Shown here piece after piece: positions 15,594 through 22,791 of a stretch of 29,848 nucleotides of DNA. The number at the start of each line of letters is the position of its first letter. Position 1 is the stretch's first letter. A program made the translations under genes and the position numbers. The notes below the pieces were generated by a model. The model searched no databases, had not been told where the DNA came from, and saw only the letters and a program-made list of their open reading frames with translations. Source of the stretch: JBIOHJ01 sp044448905 (GTDB lineage Bacteria > Bacteroidota > Bacteroidia > AKYH767-A > OLB10); the NCBI GenBank assembly GCA_044448905.1, contig JBIOHJ010000023.1, positions 1 through 29,848 of the forward strand. The letters run 5' to 3'.

Positions 15594-16102
15594 CGTTTTG
15601 CCTTTTGTTCGCGTAGCATTTCCGGGAAGCCCCATTTCTTTAAAAAGGCATTTATAGCCAGCGCAATGCGTTTTGCTTTTGTTTCTTCGGACTTTGCGCT
15701 TTCAATCCACTTCGAAAAATAATTTTGGTGCGAACGCGTTAGCGTTTTAAAAAACTTTAATCCTTCAGGCTCGTCATTCAAACAATCCATAAACTCGGCA
15801 TTAAGCTGGTATTGGCTTTTGTCAAATTCAATTTGCACCTCCAGCATGGCCCCGTGTCTTTTACCAATGGCTTTTCTTATTCCCTTATCCAGGGTAAGTA
15901 TAAACTCGCCTTTTCCCATTGGTATTAAGCTCTTGCCCGAAAATTTATGATTGTCTAATTTTCCCTTTGTACGAAAACCTTTGCGGTTGCCGGGCTGTAA
16001 TTTTTGCGCAACATCGGCAGGAATTAAAATATACGTCCAGCCGGTTTTCTCTCCCTGTTTGCCGAATCTTAAAATGGTGGTGGTAAATTTTACTGCAGCC
16101 AC
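15590..16102 (-). CDS. DUF1905 / YdeI (OmpD-associated-like) two-domain protein
   Basis: The 170 residues show a DUF1905 beta-barrel-like N-terminal part (FTTTILRFGKQGEKTGWTYI, IPADVAQKL, GTKGKLDNHKF-like RTKGKLDNHKF, about 4-95) and a YdeI-type C-terminal helical part (LKFFKTLTRSHQNYFSKWIE, SAKSEETKAKRIALAINAF). It is cytosolic, with no signal or membrane segment. Function is unknown; YdeI relatives have been linked to stress or peptide resistance, which may not apply here. The start is GTG, since no in-frame ATG precedes the conserved N-terminus. It is the last gene of the minus-strand run, 15 nt after the zinc-ribbon gene, and overlaps the convergent dnaE stop. The YdeI half resembles that of the protein at 23746-24372. 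Confidence 0.82.
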   Translation of the reverse strand: MAAVKFTTTILRFGKQGEKTGWTYILIPADVAQKLQPGNRKGFRTKGKLDNHKFSGKSLIPMGKGEFILTLDKGIRKAIGKRHGAMLEVQIEFDKSQYQLNAEFMDCLNDEPEGLKFFKTLTRSHQNYFSKWIESAKSEETKAKRIALAINAFLKKWGFPEMLREQKAKR

Positions 16103-16117
16103 AGGTTCACGGCTTAA

Positions 16118-16486
16118 TTATAACGATAAATTTACCCATCTTATTACCACAATAAAATCGTTTTCAACAGGCAGGTAGCCGTAATCGTAGCATAATTTAT
16201 ACAATGCTCCCTTTTGAGTGGTATGCGTATGAGTAAAATATTTAAAATTAAATCCTTTGTCCTGCAATTTTGCTTTTGAAATTTTTCCTTTGCCGTCAGC
16301 TTTCACAACCGAATCTAAAATTCTCCGGTTCTTTCTTAGAATATTATTGATGTTACGCATCTCAGCCGTAACATCGCTGTTCATTTTGTTGTTATAATTG
16401 CTGCGGCACTGGTCATCGCAGAATTTTTTATCGGCTCTGCCTTTTAATGGCTCACCGCATTCGAGGCAAACTTTTACTTCTTTCAT
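16118..16486 (-). CDS. Small zinc-ribbon protein of unknown function
   Basis: The 122 residues begin with a four-Cys zinc ribbon: C8 and C11 (CLECGEPL), C23 and C27 (KFCDDQCRSNYNNK). A helical basic middle (MRNINNILRKNRRILDSV) and a C-terminal part with FNFKYFTHTHTTQKGALYKL and CYDYGYLPVENDFIVVIRW follow. The architecture looks familiar from unnamed Bacteroidota proteins, where it is annotated as hypothetical; the ribbon suggests nucleic acid or protein binding. It lies 15 nt before the DUF1905/YdeI gene. Confidence 0.75.
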   Translation of the reverse strand: MKEVKVCLECGEPLKGRADKKFCDDQCRSNYNNKMNSDVTAEMRNINNILRKNRRILDSVVKADGKGKISKAKLQDKGFNFKYFTHTHTTQKGALYKLCYDYGYLPVENDFIVVIRWVNLSL

Positions 16487-16545
16487 GTTACTAAATTAAG
16501 TTTTCATAACGGCCTGATTTTTTTGCAAGTTCCATCCATCCTTCC

Positions 16546-17466
16546 TTATTTCAGATGATACTCCTCCCGCAATATTTTAAGCAACTCAGCATTCGTGTCA
16601 ATGTATTTTTGAAAATGCAATGTGCGCGTGGAGTTCAATAAGCTCATGCACATAAAGCCCAAGGCATTAATGGTGCCCTGCTTATCAAACTTCTCCGGTG
16701 ATTTAAACTGAAAAGGAATGAATTCATTATTTTTTTCATATTCAAATGTTGCTTTAATAACGGACACTTTTCCATTCTGACTTAGTATCTCATTAAAATC
16801 ATAATCTTGATGGCGGATAATAATCGGGTTTATGTGTTCAATCCTTACCGAAGATTCAAGGGCCTGCCTGTCGTTAATATTATGTATGGCTATTGACAAA
16901 TCGCCTATCAATCTTTGCAATTCATCATTTCTAAAATAGCGCAGCGAGCCCGAATTTTTTAATTGATCCAGCACCACTGTTCTGGGTTCAAAAAGAGAGG
17001 GGCTGCGAAAATTAATTCCATACATGAAATTAAGTTCAAAGGCTTTTGAAACATTAATAAGGCTGCTGTCCTTAAAATATTTCATCAGGTATTTGAGCGC
17101 ATTCTCCTGCTTAATACGAAACTCAGCTTTTGTCAGAACAATTGCCGAATCGTTTTTCAATTCATCATAAAAATTTTTTGCCAGCTCATTTGCCCGGTCT
17201 CTTTCTATTTTATGTTCTAGCTGATACTCTGCCAAAAAACCGCAGAACACAGCAAGGAACAACATTAAAAATTCATACAGATAATGACGGAATTTTTTTC
17301 CGGGAGCTTTGTGTAAATGATGAGCGTGGGTTTCCATACTTTGAATTTCGGGTTTGTTTGAAGAAATATTTTTTTCATCAGAAGAAGTAGTTGACGCTTC
17401 CGGTTCTGAATGACTTCCCGGAGGTATTTTCCTTTTCCTTCTTTTACTTTTATTTTTTTCGCTCAT
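16546..17466 (-). CDS. Membrane-anchored protein of unknown function with large C-terminal domain
   Basis: The 306 residues from the ATG at 17466 have a Lys/Arg- and Ser-rich cytoplasmic N-terminus (about 1-60), one transmembrane segment (YEFLMLFLAVFCGFLAEYQL) and a long helical domain with AKNFYDELKNDSAIVLTKAE, RTVVLDQLKNSGSLRYFRND and ELQRLIGDLSIAIHNI. The EFLMLFLAVFCGFLAE anchor followed by LKNSGSLRYFRN recurs in unnamed Bacteroidota proteins, loosely like DUF6090 proteins in layout; no function is known to me. A GTG at 17502 gives 12 more residues and a 4-nt gap to the upstream gene, so the start is uncertain. It belongs to the operon-like run from 21014 to 15590. Confidence 0.75.
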   Translation of the reverse strand: MSEKNKSKRRKRKIPPGSHSEPEASTTSSDEKNISSNKPEIQSMETHAHHLHKAPGKKFRHYLYEFLMLFLAVFCGFLAEYQLEHKIERDRANELAKNFYDELKNDSAIVLTKAEFRIKQENALKYLMKYFKDSSLINVSKAFELNFMYGINFRSPSLFEPRTVVLDQLKNSGSLRYFRNDELQRLIGDLSIAIHNINDRQALESSVRIEHINPIIIRHQDYDFNEILSQNGKVSVIKATFEYEKNNEFIPFQFKSPEKFDKQGTINALGFMCMSLLNSTRTLHFQKYIDTNAELLKILREEYHLK

Positions 17467-17506
17467 ATTATTCTGAATAACATTGTTGATTTTGTCAGGC
17501 ACTAAT

Positions 17507-18079
17507 TCACAAGAATAATGTGATCAATTTAACTGCAAAGAAAATTAAAGCACAAATAACAGCCAGATGATAAAGCAAACTAATCAAGCACCACAACACA
17601 AAAAACAAATAATCTTTTGCGGTATTTTTTTGTGATGTATTTATTCCTATTTCACTTCTTAGTTCACCAACAGTTTTATTTAACAGCTCATCATTATAAA
17701 CCGTGCCCTGGCACAAATTCGTTTTAACTAATCTGCCTTTTAAAAAGGCTTTTAAAAGCGGGCGCTGATAAAACATCATTCCGATAATAAATGAACCCAT
17801 GTTAAGTATCCAGCCAACCCAATATTTTCCGCAACCCGATGCAATTTCCCACCCGCCAATTTCTGCCTCGCCTTTATAATTTGCATTGTATTCGGTAACG
17901 AGATGATGTATATCATGAATTTTTACTGCATCAATTCTTGCTTTAATATTCGGAAGAGGAATATAAACCGAGCCTAATTTTATTTTGAAAAATCTGTCAT
18001 TATATCCGCCATCTTTAAAATGATATTGCGAAAAATAAATCTGCAACGCGTCTTTTACTTTCAGGGTATCGCTGTACAT
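17507..18079 (-). CDS. Coq4-motif protein with C-terminal membrane segments
   Basis: The 190 residues contain an exact Coq4-family metal motif HDxxH-x11-E: HDIHHLVTEYNANYKGE (about 54-70), followed by IGGWEIASGCG. Coq4 is the zinc-binding protein needed for ubiquinone synthesis, and recent work places it at ring decarboxylation/hydroxylation. Here the motif domain is followed by a hydrophobic stretch (WVGWILNMGSFIIGMMF) and a C-terminal pair of membrane segments (YLFFVLWCLISLLYHLAVIC, ALIFFAVKLITLFL), not typical of Coq4. Bacteroidota make menaquinone rather than ubiquinone, so the substrate must differ; membrane lipid or quinone handling is a guess. It sits 2 nt after the MmcQ/YjbR gene and just before the membrane-anchored protein gene. 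Confidence 0.72.
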   Translation of the reverse strand: MYSDTLKVKDALQIYFSQYHFKDGGYNDRFFKIKLGSVYIPLPNIKARIDAVKIHDIHHLVTEYNANYKGEAEIGGWEIASGCGKYWVGWILNMGSFIIGMMFYQRPLLKAFLKGRLVKTNLCQGTVYNDELLNKTVGELRSEIGINTSQKNTAKDYLFFVLWCLISLLYHLAVICALIFFAVKLITLFL

Positions 18080-18081
18080 AT

Positions 18082-18414
18082 TTATTTGATTATTAATTTT
18101 TTATTGCCTGCAACAAGGTTATAGGAGCAGGTCAAGGCGTCTTTCAGCAAGTTCAGCCTTACTTTTTGTAATTCAATAAAGGTTGCGCCCTGTAATCCCC
18201 ATTTATTTGGAACAGGGTAAATAATTGCTTTGTCATAAGCGCAAAAAACACTCTGGTCAATCATGGATAATTTTACCATCATGCGTTTTTCTTTTTCCCA
18301 AAGCGTGGCAAAAATTTTCTTTTTAACTCTGAAAGATGCAAGATGGAAATGCGGAAGTTCAATTGAATCGGGAAATGAGAGCGCTAATTTCCTGGCTTCT
18401 TTTACTGAGACCAT
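18082..18414 (-). CDS. MmcQ/YjbR family protein
   Basis: The 110 residues show the MmcQ/YjbR (DUF419) fold: EARKLALSFPDSIELPHFH at the N-terminus, FRVKKKIFATLWEKEKRMMV in the middle and WGLQGATFIELQKVRLNLLK near the end. The fold resembles a double-wing DNA-binding domain, but the biochemical role is not known. Cytosolic. It begins 3 nt after the stop of the second amidohydrolase gene, and its own stop is 2 nt before the Coq4-motif gene, so it is almost certainly co-transcribed. Confidence 0.87.
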   Translation of the reverse strand: MVSVKEARKLALSFPDSIELPHFHLASFRVKKKIFATLWEKEKRMMVKLSMIDQSVFCAYDKAIIYPVPNKWGLQGATFIELQKVRLNLLKDALTCSYNLVAGNKKLIIK

Positions 18415-18417
18415 TTT

Positions 18418-19713
18418 TTATTTGAGCAATTCATTTTTATAGATCACTCCGTCTTTCATCACAAACTTTACATGTTCAAGGATAGTAACATCATCAAGCG
18501 GATTTTTTTCTACAGCAACAATATCAGCAAATTTCCCTTTGGTGATGGAGCCTGTTTGAGCTGTAATGCCCAGCAAATCGGCAGCATTTACTGTTGCTGT
18601 TTGTAGGCTCTGCATTGGAGTCATGCCCGACCTTACGAGATAAATAAAATCTTTTGCATTTAACCCATGAGGCATAACGGCAGCATCGGTTCCGTAGGCA
18701 ATTTTTATTCCTCCTTTAATTGCTTTTACCAATCCTTCTTCTTTTTGTTTTGAAATGCTTTTTGCTTTATTGATTATCTTTTCAGGATATCCTTTTTTTG
18801 CAAAATTATTAATGATGTAATCCAAGGCATACATGGTGGGAACCATATACGTTCCTTTCTCTTTCATCAGTTTAATAGTTTCATCGTCCAGGATGCTGCA
18901 GTGTTCTACTGAGTTAACGCCAGCCAGCACAGCACGTTTAATACCTTCAGTTCCATGAGCATGTGCTGCTACTTTTTTGCCCCACATGTGCGCTTCATCC
19001 ACAAGTGCTTTCATTTCTTCAAAACTATATTGCGGTGCACCTACACTTTCTTCTTCGCTCAACACACCGGCTGTTGCACAAAACTTAATTACATCAGCAC
19101 CCCATTTTATATTGTTGCGAACACGTTTTCTTATCTCATCAACGCCATCGGCCACACCTGTAAAGTCAGGATTTCCTTTCCATTCAATATTCGGATTAAA
19201 GCCACTAAAATCTGAATGCCCGCCTGTTGCACCAAGAGCAAAAGTGGCTACTAACATTCGTGGGCCCGGAATGGTTCCATGATTGATTGCATTGCGTAAC
19301 GAAACATCAATTAGCTCGCCAGAACCTAAATCGCGACAGGTTGTAAATCCGGCAAGCAATGTTCGTTTTGCATAAATGTGTGCCTGCACGGCATAGTCAA
19401 TAGCAGTCTTTCTGAAAATATCTTCGTAATAATTATCACCGGGATCTCCTCCGCTTAAATGCGTGTGGCAATCTATTAAACCCGGCAGAACAGTATAGTT
19501 GCTTAAGTCAATCACCTCAGCATTTTGCGGAATAGAAATGTTTGGACCCACATCCACAATTTTATTGCTGTCAATTAAAATAATTTGATTGGCGAGAATG
19601 GTTCCGCTTACCACATCAATCATCTTTCCGGCTTTTATGGCTTTGAGTTTTGGTTGTGCATTTACGTTGAGTGAAAAAAGGACGCAAATTATTAATGATG
19701 GAATTTTTTTCAT
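18418..19713 (-). CDS. Exported amidohydrolase (imidazolonepropionase/prolidase-like), paralogue 1
   Basis: The 431 residues begin with a signal peptide (MKKIPSLIICVLFSLNVNAQ) and form an amidohydrolase-superfamily metal-dependent hydrolase. Likely binuclear metal ligands: H83 and H85 (DCHTHLSGG), carboxylated K210 (ADVIKFCATAG), H251 (VAAHAHGTEG), H271 (VEHCS) and D343 (AYGTDAA). The urease-like composite beta-sandwich is made by the N-terminal 70 residues and C-terminal GSITKGKFADIVAVEKNPLD. Family members cleave Xaa-Pro dipeptides or related amides; substrate here unknown, probably periplasmic. It follows a close paralogue by 8 nt, and DNA at both gene ends is nearly identical between the two, suggesting tandem duplication with partial gene conversion. 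Confidence 0.93.
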   Translation of the reverse strand: MKKIPSLIICVLFSLNVNAQPKLKAIKAGKMIDVVSGTILANQIILIDSNKIVDVGPNISIPQNAEVIDLSNYTVLPGLIDCHTHLSGGDPGDNYYEDIFRKTAIDYAVQAHIYAKRTLLAGFTTCRDLGSGELIDVSLRNAINHGTIPGPRMLVATFALGATGGHSDFSGFNPNIEWKGNPDFTGVADGVDEIRKRVRNNIKWGADVIKFCATAGVLSEEESVGAPQYSFEEMKALVDEAHMWGKKVAAHAHGTEGIKRAVLAGVNSVEHCSILDDETIKLMKEKGTYMVPTMYALDYIINNFAKKGYPEKIINKAKSISKQKEEGLVKAIKGGIKIAYGTDAAVMPHGLNAKDFIYLVRSGMTPMQSLQTATVNAADLLGITAQTGSITKGKFADIVAVEKNPLDDVTILEHVKFVMKDGVIYKNELLK

Positions 19714-19721
19714 CGGTTCTT

Positions 19722-21014
19722 TTATTTGAGCAATTCATTTTTATAAACAACTCCATCCTTCATCACAAACTTTACATGTTCAAGAATAGTAACATCATCA
19801 AGCGGATTTTTTTCAACAGCAATAATATCAGCAAACTTTCCTTTGGTAATGGAGCCTGTTTTATCTTTCCAGTCAAGCAATTCAGCAGCGCTAATGGTTG
19901 CCGACTGAATTGCTTGGATAGGAGTAAGCCCGAATTTTACCATGTAGAAAAATTGTTTTGCATTCCATCCGTGCGGGTACACTCCGGCATCCGTGCCAAA
20001 TGCGATTTTCACCCCGGCTTTAGCAGCTTTCTGAAAATTTTCACGTTGCAACCAGCCAATCAATTTTTCTTTATTGATAATTTTTTCAGGATAACCCTTC
20101 TTTGTATATTCTGCAAGTATGTAATCATCATTATAAATATCAGCCACCAGCCACACGCCTTTTTCCTTCATCATGCGTATACCTTCGTCATCAACAAGGC
20201 TTCCGTGCTCAATGCTGGTAACACCTGCCTGTATTGCCAGCTTAATTCCTTCGGTGCCGTGTGCGTGCGCTGCTACTTTTCTGCCCCAGCGATGTGCTTC
20301 CTCAACAATCACTTTCATTTCTTCCAATGAATATTGCGGAGCACCTGCACTTTCTTCTTCGCTAAGCACACCGGCCGTTGCCATAAATTTTATCCAGTCA
20401 GCACCAAATTTTACATTGTTGCGAACACGCTTGCGTATTTCATCCACCCCATCGGCAACACCTGTAAAATCTTTATTTCCTTTCCAGTCAATATTTGGAT
20501 TGAAACCGGTTAAATCTGCATGACCACCCGTTGAGCCAAGACCAAATGTTGCTACCAGCATCCGCGGTCCGGGAATTACTCCTTCGTTGATAGCATTACG
20601 CAATGAAATATCAATTAAAGAAGCGGCACCTACATCACGAACCATCGTAAAACCGGCTTCCAGTGTTCGCTTTGCGTTGATGGGAGCTTTTATAGCATAA
20701 TCAATAGCAGTTTTTCTGAAAATATCTTCGTAATAATTATCACCCGGGTCTCCGGTTAAATGTGTGTGGCAATCAATCAAACCCGGAAGTACTGTGAAGT
20801 TAGTAAGGTCAATCACCTCAGCATTTTGCGGAATGGGAATGTTTGGACCCACATCCACAATTTTGTTGCTGTCAATTAAAATAATCTGGTTGGTGAGAAT
20901 GGTTCCGCTTATCACATCAATCAGCTTTCCGGCTTTTATGGCTTTGAGTTTTGATTGTGCGCTTATATGAAGCGAAAGAAACAGGCAAAGTACGATAGGA
21001 AGAATTTTTTTCAT
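19722..21014 (-). CDS. Exported amidohydrolase (imidazolonepropionase/prolidase-like), paralogue 2
   Basis: The 430 residues show a signal peptide (MKKILPIVLCLFLSLHISAQ) and the same amidohydrolase layout and ligand set as the downstream paralogue: HTH (H83, H85), ADWIKFMATAG (K209), VAAHAHG (H250), IEHGS (H270) and AFGTDAG (D342). One Gly is missing after HTHL. Differences gather around the active-site mouth (LVADIYNDDYILAEYTKKGY here against MVPTMYALDYIINNFAKKGY in paralogue 1), so the two may differ in substrate. It is the first gene of the minus-strand run. The IS1595 element inserted 31 bp upstream of its start, and no clear promoter remains in that gap. Confidence 0.93.
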   Translation of the reverse strand: MKKILPIVLCLFLSLHISAQSKLKAIKAGKLIDVISGTILTNQIILIDSNKIVDVGPNIPIPQNAEVIDLTNFTVLPGLIDCHTHLTGDPGDNYYEDIFRKTAIDYAIKAPINAKRTLEAGFTMVRDVGAASLIDISLRNAINEGVIPGPRMLVATFGLGSTGGHADLTGFNPNIDWKGNKDFTGVADGVDEIRKRVRNNVKFGADWIKFMATAGVLSEEESAGAPQYSLEEMKVIVEEAHRWGRKVAAHAHGTEGIKLAIQAGVTSIEHGSLVDDEGIRMMKEKGVWLVADIYNDDYILAEYTKKGYPEKIINKEKLIGWLQRENFQKAAKAGVKIAFGTDAGVYPHGWNAKQFFYMVKFGLTPIQAIQSATISAAELLDWKDKTGSITKGKFADIIAVEKNPLDDVTILEHVKFVMKDGVVYKNELLK

Positions 21015-21037
21015 ACAGGTTATTTATTTAGCATGTA

Positions 21038-21045
21038 AATGTAGT
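21038..21045. repeat. Target-site duplication, left copy
   Basis: AATGTAGT, identical to 23143-23150. Eight bp is the duplication size usual for the IS1595 family. Confidence 0.85.
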
Positions 21046-21070
21046 GGCACTAACTACCCTCTTTAAACAA
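21046..21070 (+). repeat. Left terminal inverted repeat of the IS1595 element
   Basis: GGCACTAACTACCCTCTTTA then AACAA. It matches the inverted right end except at four positions; TAACTACC and TTTAAACAA are shared blocks. Confidence 0.85.
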
Positions 21071-21143
21071 AGGTAGATAAAGCGAAAAAAAGTAAGATTA
21101 TTTCCGGTTTTCCCAACGTCAGGATGACGCATGAAAACCAAAA

Positions 21144-21272
21144 ATGCAAAATGGAAATGAAGAATTAACAAAAAAATTAAAATGGTCTTACCGCATTAAC
21201 CTATTCACACTTGTGTGTGTAATTGGATGTTTGATTATTGCGTTGCTTAACTTTTTCGCACCTATCCACTAA
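21144..21272 (+). CDS. Possible 42-residue single-span membrane peptide in the IS left arm
   Basis: ATG at 21144 opens a 42-codon frame with a charged start (MQNGNEELTKKLKWSYRIN) and one membrane-like segment (LFTLVCVIGCLIIALLNFF). There is no promoter or ribosome-binding evidence. A competing minus-strand frame (21201-21326, 41 residues, MSALILFSLIALATFLVMLV then a basic tail) overlaps it, so at most one is likely real. Function unknown. Confidence 0.25.
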   Translation: MQNGNEELTKKLKWSYRINLFTLVCVIGCLIIALLNFFAPIH

Positions 21273-21384
21273 CATGACTAAAAAAGTGGCGAGGGCAATT
21301 AGTGAGAATAATATCAGCGCGCTCATAGGGTGTTAAATCATTAATCCAACTAAATAAATTATTACGACAACGACAACAGCAACA

Positions 21385-21579
21385 ATGAGAATAGATAAAC
21401 AACAGAAACCAATTCATAGTGATGAAATAAGTGGGATAACTACATTTATGCTTTTTATAACAATGTTTTTTTCATTGCTTATGGGAGTAGGATTGTTAAG
21501 CGCATTATCAATGACAGGCTTTATTTGGCTTTTTATTTTCTTTTTATGTGTTTGGTATATGTGTTCAAAATTATTTTGA
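21385..21579 (+). CDS. Small two-span membrane protein, passenger of the IS element
   Basis: The 64 residues have a polar start (MRIDKQQKPIHSDEISG) and two hydrophobic segments (TTFMLFITMFFSLLMGVGLL and TGFIWLFIFFLCVWYMC) ending KLF. It lies inside the inverted repeats, 85 nt before the RHH start codon and on the same strand as the transposase. I do not recognise the family. No promoter box was identified directly upstream. Confidence 0.45.
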   Translation: MRIDKQQKPIHSDEISGITTFMLFITMFFSLLMGVGLLSALSMTGFIWLFIFFLCVWYMCSKLF

Positions 21580-21633
21580 GAACAAATGTAAGTAATTGAG
21601 TGTTAAGGTATATTTATTTTTATTTGTCCGTAT

Positions 21634-21647
21634 AATGTACGTACATT
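21634..21647. promoter_or_regulatory. Palindromic operator candidate for the RHH protein
   Basis: AATGTACGTACATT is a perfect 14-bp palindrome, 5 nt upstream of the -7 box of the RHH-transposase promoter. Ribbon-helix-helix proteins bind such short dyads and commonly autoregulate, so this is the likely site of repression of the coupled transposase. Confidence 0.6.
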
Positions 21648-21652
21648 TAATA

Positions 21653-21660
21653 TATCTTTG
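21653..21660 (+). promoter_or_regulatory. -7 box of the RHH-transposase operon, leaderless start likely
   Basis: TATCTTTG, a perfect TAnnTTTG, ends only 4 nt before the ATG at 21665. Transcription should begin at or very close to the start codon, giving a leaderless mRNA. No -33 element at the usual distance was found; a TTTG at 21623-21626 is 26 nt away. Confidence 0.6.
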
Positions 21661-21664
21661 CCAC

Positions 21665-21817
21665 ATGAAAACAACAAAAGAAAAACGTTTAGAAATCCGG
21701 GCAACGGACGAATTAAAGCAAAAACTAAATCAGAGTGCCGAACAAAGCAAGCGCACCCCAAGCGATTATTTAAGACTGTTAATTGAATACGCACACACAA
21801 AAAAAATAAAACTATGA
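21665..21817 (+). CDS. Ribbon-helix-helix (CopG-like) protein coupled to the transposase
   Basis: The 50 residues from the ATG at 21665 have the RHH pattern: a short strand KRLEIRAT, helix 1 DELKQKLNQSAEQS and helix 2 TPSDYLRLLIEYAHTKK. A longer frame from 21596 would add a hydrophobic, non-conserved N-terminus and bypass the promoter box, so the short form is preferred. Its TGA (21815-21817) overlaps the transposase ATG (21814-21816) in an ATGA arrangement, which implies translational coupling. A palindrome in its promoter suggests it represses its own and the transposase's transcription. It could also be an antitoxin-like remnant, but no toxin gene follows. Confidence 0.78.
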   Translation: MKTTKEKRLEIRATDELKQKLNQSAEQSKRTPSDYLRLLIEYAHTKKIKL

Positions 21818-22737
21818 ACCAATTTCAAAACTTATTAGAGGCAACACAGTATTTTAAAGATGAGGACGTGTGCCGTAAATATCTGGAGCAATTAATCTGG
21901 AACGGAACGCCCAAGTGTCCACACTGTGAAAGCACAAAAGTTTATCATTTGAAAGATGGTAAAAATTACAAGTGTGCAAACAAAGAATGTAAATCAATAT
22001 TCAATGTGAAAGTTGGAACGTATTTAGAGAATACCAAAATACCATTAAGAAAATGGATGCACGCAATATTTATTTTTGCCTCTCACAAAAAAGGAATCAG
22101 CAGTTACCAGTTAGCAAGGGATATTTCGGTCAGTCAAAAATGCGCATGGTTTTTGCTCTCCCGAATAAGAGGCATACTAACGGACAAAGCTCCGTTCATG
22201 TTTGACAGCATTACTGAAATAGACGAAACATACATGGGAGGAAAAGCAATCAACATGCACGCAAGTAAAAAAGAATATGATGTAAATGGTGAACTAATCG
22301 AAAACAAAACGCCCGTACTTGGCATAGTTGACAGGGACGGACACAGTACATTAATACCTTTGAAAAAGGCAACTAAAAAGCAAATATTTTCAATCATAAA
22401 TGAGCGAATAAAACAAGGCTCAACCGTTGTAACAGATTCTTACACTTTATACCACAGTTTAAAAGAAAAATATAATCATCATAGTGTTGACCATTCGGCA
22501 AAAGAATATGTAAGAGGAATATTCCACACCAACACAGTTGAAGGATTTTTCAGCCACTTAAAGCGTGGAATTTACGGAGTATATCATCAAGCAAGTGAAA
22601 AACATTTGCACCGTTATTGCAATGAATTTTCATTCAGGTATAACACACGCAAAAACAAAGAAGTTGAAAGATTCAACATTGCACTTACTCAAATGACTGG
22701 TAGATTAACATGGAATGAATTAACTAAAAAAAGTTAA
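21814..22737 (+). CDS. IS1595-family (ISXO2-like) transposase
   Basis: The 307 residues contain an N-terminal four-Cys zinc ribbon (C35, C38, C54, C59), a helix-turn-helix-like part (ISSYQLARDISVSQKCAWFL) and the ISXO2-type catalytic domain. Catalytic residues are visible: D137 in EIDETYMGGK, D208 in VVTDSY, and N240, E243 and K250 in HTNTVEGFFSHLKRGIYGVYH. Length and motifs fit an intact enzyme without frameshift, so the element may still move. Translation is coupled to the upstream RHH gene by a 4-nt overlap. A helical C-terminus (YCNEFSFRYNTRKNKEVERF) closes the family signature. Confidence 0.95.
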   Translation: MNQFQNLLEATQYFKDEDVCRKYLEQLIWNGTPKCPHCESTKVYHLKDGKNYKCANKECKSIFNVKVGTYLENTKIPLRKWMHAIFIFASHKKGISSYQLARDISVSQKCAWFLLSRIRGILTDKAPFMFDSITEIDETYMGGKAINMHASKKEYDVNGELIENKTPVLGIVDRDGHSTLIPLKKATKKQIFSIINERIKQGSTVVTDSYTLYHSLKEKYNHHSVDHSAKEYVRGIFHTNTVEGFFSHLKRGIYGVYHQASEKHLHRYCNEFSFRYNTRKNKEVERFNIALTQMTGRLTWNELTKKS

Positions 22738-22779
22738 TAATTATTTTTCAAAACATATACTTTTCACTCTCAAATACAT

Positions 22780-22787
22780 TATATTTG
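22780..22787 (+). promoter_or_regulatory. -7 box of the small 3' ORF of the IS, leaderless start likely
   Basis: TATATTTG, a perfect TAnnTTTG, ends 4 nt before the ATG at 22792, the same geometry as at the RHH gene. No clear -33 element was seen. Confidence 0.55.
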
Positions 22788-22791
22788 TAGA

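Noticed and set aside
21665..22737. RHH gene as an antitoxin of a toxin-antitoxin pair
   Set aside because: The gene coupled to it is the transposase, not a RelE, MazF or VapC toxin; regulation of the transposase is the simpler reading.
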